Source: an uncultured Selenomonadales bacterium
GTDB taxonomy: Bacteria; Bacillota; Negativicutes; Selenomonadales; Selenomonadaceae
Direction of reading: 5' to 3'
Length of the DNA: 10,977 nucleotides
Assembly (NCBI GenBank): GCA_947165405.1
Contig: CAMVAG010000054.1
Span: 1 to 10,977 of the forward strand
The first letter of the stretch is position 1, and every line of letters starts with the position of its first letter. Shown here in pieces: positions 6,706 through 10,977 of this stretch. Below the pieces are notes generated by a model. That model did no database searches. It was not told the origin of the DNA and was given only the letters and a program-made list of their open reading frames with translations. The position numbers and the translations under genes were made by a program.

Positions 6706-8038
6706 AATTTTTATGATGCACTTGTTCGCCGAGATAATTTACATAACGGATAAGTTGCGGGATGCCGCTAAAGGTGCGAAGTTCCTTGTCTGTGGGATTA
6801 TCTATGTCGTGAAAATCTTCCAAATTGCCAAATGCGTCGAAGATAAATTTAATCTGTGGGGAATATTCTCTGTATTTGCGTCTCAACGGGCGAATAGAAT
6901 CCGAGTCGACAGGTAAGCCTTCGCGGTCGGCAAGCTCCACGACTTTATCCAGATAAAAATTCTGCAACGCGCCGGTGCCGAAGACGATAAGCTTTTTATA
7001 TCCCAAATCTTTAAACCGGCAACTGATATAATCAAGAATTCGGGCAACGGATTTATCCTCATTGACGCAGTAACGCTCATCAATGCGATTTACCGCGACG
7101 ATAAACGCTTTATCCTTGACAGTCTCGCGAATATCCATAAGGAATTTTACTTCGTCGGTCGTGATTGCTTTGTTATAATTCATGACGAAAATACAAACGT
7201 CGACGGTTTCAATAATTTTTTTTATTTTTTGAATGGATTCGTCCCTATAAACGACGTTCGGACCGGGCATATCCCAAATTTCGTAGCCGCGCCCGTTGCA
7301 AGGATAATGAATCGTCATATCGGGTAAGTTTGCATCTAAGCTTTTTTGTTGAACAGTTTTAAATTCGCCGCAGATAAATTCGTGTAGCTCCTCTGCTGTC
7401 GGGAAATTGTAAATTTTGCCGTCGTATTCGAGAAAAAGTTTTTTGTCGGGAACGTATTTAATCGTGCAGGGCGTCGGCAAAACTGAACCGGTCGGAGCGT
7501 AGTCGCCTTGAATAAAGTTTTTGATTAAAACGCTCTTGCCGGCTTTTTTAGTGCCCATTACCACGATACGAATCGGGCGCATATCTGATTTTTTGCGTAT
7601 ATCGAGACCGTTAATCCAAAGGAAGACGCTTTGCTGATAAAGTTCATTGACGGCACGATTGGCGGCGGCCGCGTCGTCGTCGTCGTTAATGATGACTTGA
7701 TAATCAGCGCGAGTGAGGTTGAGATTTTCGTCGAAGACCAAATGCTCCAGCAGATCGGCAAAATTTTTTACTTCGATACCCGCCGAGTTGTCCGAATTCA
7801 AAAACGTCGGCAATTTGAATTGCAAATTGTAAGCAATGCGCAACTTCGTCAGCGTGTTGTCGTCTTCAACCGATTTGCTTAGCTCCTCGACGACTTCCCA
7901 AAGAGCTTTTTGTCCGCCTGCCGCAAGCAGATAAAACTTGTTCGGATTGCATTCAATCGTCTTGACAGTTGTCTTGATATTTTCGGGCAACAGATCGTTT
8001 TCACTCAAGATGGTGCAAACTTTGCGTGACATGTCCAA
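6704..8038 (-). CDS. GTPase B: short paralogue of GTPase C without the stalk
   Basis: This 444-residue protein follows GTPase C along its length up to about residue 530 of C. It has the N-terminal helical domain (MDMSRKVCTIL...), G1 GTKKAGKS at 162-169, LPTP 187-190, G3 DMPG 256-259 (Met in place of the usual Thr), FVMNY 284-288, G4 NRID 317-320, G5-like TGALQ 355-359 and EDFHDI 407-412. It lacks C's 64-residue insert: KKSD is followed almost directly by RPIRI, where C has residues 161-225. It also lacks C's whole helical C-terminal half. It therefore looks like a natural GTPase-domain partner, not a broken gene, as the frame is clean and the diverged paralogue F has a similar short form. The start is TTG at 8036-8038, seven bases after AAGGAGG; the ATG two codons on is too far away (13 bases). 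Confidence 0.9.
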   Translation of the reverse strand: MDMSRKVCTILSENDLLPENIKTTVKTIECNPNKFYLLAAGGQKALWEVVEELSKSVEDDNTLTKLRIAYNLQFKLPTFLNSDNSAGIEVKNFADLLEHLVFDENLNLTRADYQVIINDDDDAAAANRAVNELYQQSVFLWINGLDIRKKSDMRPIRIVVMGTKKAGKSVLIKNFIQGDYAPTGSVLPTPCTIKYVPDKKLFLEYDGKIYNFPTAEELHEFICGEFKTVQQKSLDANLPDMTIHYPCNGRGYEIWDMPGPNVVYRDESIQKIKKIIETVDVCIFVMNYNKAITTDEVKFLMDIRETVKDKAFIVAVNRIDERYCVNEDKSVARILDYISCRFKDLGYKKLIVFGTGALQNFYLDKVVELADREGLPVDSDSIRPLRRKYREYSPQIKFIFDAFGNLEDFHDIDNPTDKELRTFSGIPQLIRYVNYLGEQVHHKN

Positions 8039-8045
8039 TACAACT

Positions 8046-8052
8046 CCTCCTT
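8046..8052 (-). promoter_or_regulatory. Ribosome binding site of GTPase B, overlapping the stop of A
   Basis: AAGGAGG on the minus strand shares bases with the TAA stop of GTPase A (8051-8053) and lies seven bases before the TTG start of B. The junction is almost the same as the B/C junction (TAAGGAGG, then A(G/A)TTGTA, then TTGGACA), so the start region was duplicated with the gene or is kept for coupling. Confidence 0.85.
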
Positions 8053-10768
8053 AATCCCATTTACTCAAAAGATTTCTTACGGCATTGACAATAGCTTTTT
8101 TATTTTCGCGGACGGCTCCCTGCTCGATAATCTGTTCAAAGTGAGAGGGCATGAGCTTTGCCGCGTTGTTGCGAATCCACAAACGATACGCCGCATTGCC
8201 TTCGCGTTCCTGCAGGTGCCTGTTGATGAGATTGACGTTTTTGGTGATAACGGAGTTGAAAGCGCGCTCCAGCCCGATTGCGTTGATGACAGCTTTTGCC
8301 GTGATGTCGCGCAGGATTAAAATATCTGCGTCCAGCGTGGCAATCATGTCTTCCTTGCCGTTCATGCACTTGGAATTTTTTGCATGCTCCTGAATATCGT
8401 CAAGCTGAGCCATGAGCGAATCGCTATCGTTGGTTTCGACTTGCGAACCGCCCGCGTTGGCGTATGCGTTGATGGCGTTTTCGATTGATTGAGTTTTTTG
8501 TTCGTTGGGAAGCCGCGACCAGTTTTGTGCATAAAACAAATCTTCCAACTTGTTGTCGAGTTTATCGCGTCTTTTAATCGACTTGTCAGCGTCGACAGCC
8601 GCAAGATTTATTCCGCCCTTCATGAGGAGCTTAGCCCATTTCCCGAACGGCAACAATTCCACGGCAAGCGATGCACCGTTGCAAATTTGGTCGCGGTTTT
8701 CTTCAAACAGTTTGCGCAAGAAATTTTCGTTCTCCGTCGCGTCGACTTCGACTTCCGCGTCAAAGCCTTCATGCGCCAAAATCTTCGCGAAAAATTTATC
8801 GCCGCCGCTTACCAGACTTTCCAGTTGCAAAGAATTTTTTTCCGCTTTGTCCGCCGGCATGTTGTAATAAACCGACAGTGAAACCAACTCGTCGAGAGCT
8901 TCCTTGACTTTGTTGACTCGCTCGTCCGTCGCGAATGGGTGCGTTATCAGCGTTTGAATCAGCGTCATTACAAAGCGTTCGACCAGCGAATTGAAATTAC
9001 ATTCCGCGCCGCCCTTGACCAACATTTCATCAAAAAGTTTGTTCACAGACTCGTTAAGCTCGGCTTTGTAAGTCGTCATCGCCTCCATGCCCATGATTTT
9101 CAGGAACGAATCAATTAAAGCTTGCCGAAGTTCGCGTTGACGTTCGGAAGTAAATTTCGTCGTGCCGGTTACGATGTTTTCAACGAACAGCACGCCGAGT
9201 TTGTCGCGAACATTGCCGTCAACTTTGCTCGTCGGATAAACGCCGTCAGGGTCAATCGCAAGTTCGTATTCTTCGCTTTCAATCAACGGTAAATGCTCCT
9301 CTTCCACCAGAGGATAAATATTGTCCACGTCATTTTTTAGCGCGTTAGTGAACGGGCGTTCATTGAAAATTTTCGCCGCGTGAATCTGCGTTATTCGATT
9401 CGCTTCTTTAGTGAACTGCGGCAAACGGGCTTGAATGTCCATTAAAATTTCCGTGCTTACGTCCGAATAATTAAGTTCGCCGGAGCTGTAGCGTTCCAAA
9501 AGATTTTGCAAAACCGTGCGCGTCTTCGAAAGAGTATTTTCGGCGCGACGCTTGAGAACTTCAAAGCGGTCGTTGTCGTAATAGTCCTGCATTTTATCGA
9601 GCAGAATTTTCACGCCGTCGGGCGTTTGCCACTCGTCCAAAATTTTGCTTGCGACTTTTTCCGCGATAAGTCCGATTTTCTCCAGATAAGCCCGCGCCGA
9701 GCCGCCGACAATGTGATTGCCGAGCGTGATTTGATATTTGTTTACGGCGTCATTTTTCAGAACGGCAAGATTATCTCGCGCTGTTTTGAAATTGGAGGCG
9801 CGGTCGATTTTGTTACCGAAGACAAAAGATTTTTCGCTGAGCTTAACGCCGTCGAGGTCTTGTCCTTTGCGGAGCATGTCCAGTTGCGGAGCCGTGAGAT
9901 CGGGGCGGTCTCCGGCATTCGTCACCAAAATTATTGCGTCGGCTTCTTTGAGCATTTCTTCCGTCTGACGTTTATGCAGTTCGGTCGGCGAATCGAAGCC
10001 CGGCACGTCGTAAAGGACGATGTGGCTCATGTCGGCCAGTTGCGTCGAACGAATGATTACATTTTTGACGGCGTAAGGATACGGCTCGCGACGAACAGTT
10101 CCGTCAGCATTTTTCCCCGACATGCCCGTTATATAAGTTTTGAACTCGTTAAAGTTGTCGCCGCCGCTCCAATATTCCGCGCCGAATTCTTTTCTTGCCT
10201 GTCCGAGGAGCGGCAGAATTTTTTGCTTGCCAGTGAGAATTGTTTTAATATCTTCGGCGGTCGTTCCGTTGTGGAGCAAAAAAATTCCGCGTTGAGCTGG
10301 GTCGGTCTCGAAGGCTTTCCAATAGCGCACAAAAGTTTCAAGCGTCATCGTATCGAAATCTGCCGCGTCAGGATAGTGCACGTCGTTTAACATGCGCTTG
10401 AAATTTTTATTGAACTCATCGCGGCTGTAAAAATAAACTTCGGCAACGTCGATTTCACCTGCACGAATTTCCGTCGTCGTGTAAGTGCACCGCGCTGCAT
10501 ATTCGGGCAAGACCATAGAATTTATCAGCGCATTGCCCAGCGTAGATTTGCCCGCCTTTTCCAAGCCGACAATCGCAACGGTGAACTCGCGGCTCTTGAG
10601 CTTGTTAAGAATTTTTTTGTTTGCCGCCTGCAAAATTTTTAATTCCTCGCGCTCATTGCCTTGAATCACGAGTCCTTCCGAATCCGTCTTAAAAATTTCG
10701 TCAAAAATTCTGTCGGCATTGCCAAGCTTGTCGATAAAATTTTGTTTGCTCTCTTCCCAATCGCTCAT
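8051..10768 (-). CDS. GTPase A: dynamin-family large GTPase
   Basis: This 905-residue protein belongs with bacterial dynamin-like GTPases, which bind membranes and use GTP to bend, fuse or cut them. Visible motifs: G1 GLEKAGKST at 68-76, a G2 region CTYTTTE at 94-100, G3 DVPG at 254-257, G4 NKID at 319-322 and a G5-like SARA at 357-360. The spacing between G2 and G3 is long. From about 370 to the end it is mostly predicted helix, as in dynamin stalks. A hydrophobic/amphipathic stretch at about 697-725 (GASLAVELLPFGKW, then LLMKGGINLAAV) could be a membrane paddle. The ATG at 10766-10768 follows GGGAGAG by six bases. It is the first gene of the operon. Its G4 is NKID, not the NRxD of B, C and F, so it is from a different branch. 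The role is not determined by sequence. Confidence 0.92.
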   Translation of the reverse strand: MSDWEESKQNFIDKLGNADRIFDEIFKTDSEGLVIQGNEREELKILQAANKKILNKLKSREFTVAIVGLEKAGKSTLGNALINSMVLPEYAARCTYTTTEIRAGEIDVAEVYFYSRDEFNKNFKRMLNDVHYPDAADFDTMTLETFVRYWKAFETDPAQRGIFLLHNGTTAEDIKTILTGKQKILPLLGQARKEFGAEYWSGGDNFNEFKTYITGMSGKNADGTVRREPYPYAVKNVIIRSTQLADMSHIVLYDVPGFDSPTELHKRQTEEMLKEADAIILVTNAGDRPDLTAPQLDMLRKGQDLDGVKLSEKSFVFGNKIDRASNFKTARDNLAVLKNDAVNKYQITLGNHIVGGSARAYLEKIGLIAEKVASKILDEWQTPDGVKILLDKMQDYYDNDRFEVLKRRAENTLSKTRTVLQNLLERYSSGELNYSDVSTEILMDIQARLPQFTKEANRITQIHAAKIFNERPFTNALKNDVDNIYPLVEEEHLPLIESEEYELAIDPDGVYPTSKVDGNVRDKLGVLFVENIVTGTTKFTSERQRELRQALIDSFLKIMGMEAMTTYKAELNESVNKLFDEMLVKGGAECNFNSLVERFVMTLIQTLITHPFATDERVNKVKEALDELVSLSVYYNMPADKAEKNSLQLESLVSGGDKFFAKILAHEGFDAEVEVDATENENFLRKLFEENRDQICNGASLAVELLPFGKWAKLLMKGGINLAAVDADKSIKRRDKLDNKLEDLFYAQNWSRLPNEQKTQSIENAINAYANAGGSQVETNDSDSLMAQLDDIQEHAKNSKCMNGKEDMIATLDADILILRDITAKAVINAIGLERAFNSVITKNVNLINRHLQEREGNAAYRLWIRNNAAKLMPSHFEQIIEQGAVRENKKAIVNAVRNLLSKWD

Positions 10769-10774
10769 GCTTTT

Positions 10775-10781
10775 CTCTCCC
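10775..10781 (-). promoter_or_regulatory. Ribosome binding site of GTPase A
   Basis: GGGAGAG on the minus strand lies six bases before the ATG of A, which supports that start. No convincing -35/-10 promoter pair is visible in the 84 bases upstream of the gene, though the region is A/T-rich. Confidence 0.7.
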
Positions 10782-10818
10782 GAAAAATAAAATTTAGTTT
10801 AGCAAAATAAATTTGACC

Positions 10819-10844
10819 TGTGGTGTCCCGGCAGAACACTCACA
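10819..10844 (-). promoter_or_regulatory. Hairpin in the leader between the regulator gene and GTPase A
   Basis: On the minus strand TGTG, a bulged A, GTGTTC, the loop TGCCG, then GGACAC and CACA can fold into a ten-pair stem with one G-T pair. What follows is GGTCAAATTTATTTT, which is too weak a T-run for a clear intrinsic terminator. It may be a poor terminator for the upstream gene, an operator, or an attenuator-like element for the operon. The sequence alone does not choose between these. Confidence 0.4.
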
Positions 10845-10852
10845 AAAAAATT

Positions 10853-10977
10853 TTAACCTTTGCTACTTAATGAAACAGCTTGTTTAAGACACTGTAAATA
10901 TCTCTGACAAGACTCCTCCGCCAAGAGTATGCACGGCGGCACTTGTAAGGCTTGGGCAATTTTTATCACCGACGAGA
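10853..10977 (-). CDS. Probable XRE-type helix-turn-helix regulator, last 40 residues
   Basis: An open frame enters from the right edge and ends at TAA (10853-10855). The visible residues begin SSVIKIAQALQVPPCILLAE and end LKQAVSLSSKG. The pattern of a Ser, then IKIAQALQV, a few residues and a leucine pair matches the last helices of the Cro/C1 (XRE) DNA-binding fold, where the usual form is like TLxKIAxALxVxxxxLL. The DNA-binding helices themselves are outside the window. It ends 84 bases before GTPase A on the same strand, so it could regulate the operon or be its first gene. The identification rests on about 20 residues. Confidence 0.6.
   Translation of the reverse strand, partial: SSVIKIAQALQVPPCILLAEESCQRYLQCLKQAVSLSSKG

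Noticed and set aside
8030..8032. ATG as the start of GTPase B
   Set aside because: It is 13 bases from AAGGAGG, while the TTG six bases upstream has the ideal seven; the paralogue C has TTG at the same place and no ATG.
6704..8038. GTPase B as a degraded pseudogene copy of C
   Set aside because: The frame is intact, all GTPase motifs are kept, it has a strong ribosome binding site, and the diverged paralogue F has a comparable short layout.
9506..10390. A 294-codon plus-strand open frame
   Set aside because: It lies wholly antisense to the GTPase domain of A, has no ribosome binding site that stands out, and its protein is Phe/Val/Arg-rich without any motif; it is a by-product of codon use on the other strand.
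10819..10844. Strong intrinsic terminator after the regulator gene
   Set aside because: The stem has a bulge and a G-T pair, and no continuous T-run follows on either strand, so I list it only as a hairpin of unknown role.

Overview
The window is dominated by one minus-strand operon of six genes (10768 down to 819). Four of the genes encode large GTPases. Ahead of the operon is the 3' end of a probable XRE-type regulator, cut by the right window edge. Facing it from the left is the 3' part of an IS256-family transposase, cut by the left window edge. No rRNA, tRNA or CRISPR array was seen, and no gene-free stretch exceeds 300 bases. Strong AAGGAGG ribosome binding sites, TTG starts and moderate-to-low GC suggest a Bacillota-type bacterium. 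The A/T-rich runs mixed with GC-rich codons remind me of Selenomonadales (Negativicutes), but that is a guess and not something the sequence proves.

Layout: 1-767 (+) IS256-type transposase with all three DDE residues visible; about 778-801 its likely right terminal repeat; then the operon in transcription order. GTPase A (8051-10768, 905 aa) is a dynamin-family protein. GTPase B (6704-8038, 444 aa) and GTPase C (3860-6691, 943 aa) are paralogues. B is C without a 64-residue insert before the GTPase domain and without C's 410-residue helical C-terminal half. D (3073-3855, 260 aa) and E (2329-3060, 243 aa) are a recent duplicate pair with near-identical N-terminal regions and similar C-terminal tails but unrelated middles; E's middle carries a two-helix membrane hairpin. 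GTPase F (819-2315, 498 aa) is a diverged relative of B and C.

The genes are packed with gaps of 4 to 13 bases, and the stop codons of A, B and C lie inside the ribosome binding site of the next gene, so the proteins are probably made together and translationally coupled. B, C and F share a motif set (GTKKAGKS, LPTP, D(T/M)PG(P/S)N, FVMNY, NR(I/V)DE, an SA(L/I)Q-like G5, EDFH(G/D)I) that sets them apart from A, which has the ordinary NKID form of G4.

Inference: this looks like a multi-component, membrane-associated GTPase machine. One dynamin (A), one stalked GTPase (C), two GTPase-domain partners without a stalk (B, F) and two adaptor-like proteins (D, E; E membrane-anchored) would act together. 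Multi-dynamin loci such as the enterotoxigenic E. coli leoABC genes are known, and membrane remodelling, vesicle release or phage defence are all possible roles. Nothing in the window identifies the substrate. The modular D/E pair and the short/long B/C pair are the most unusual parts.
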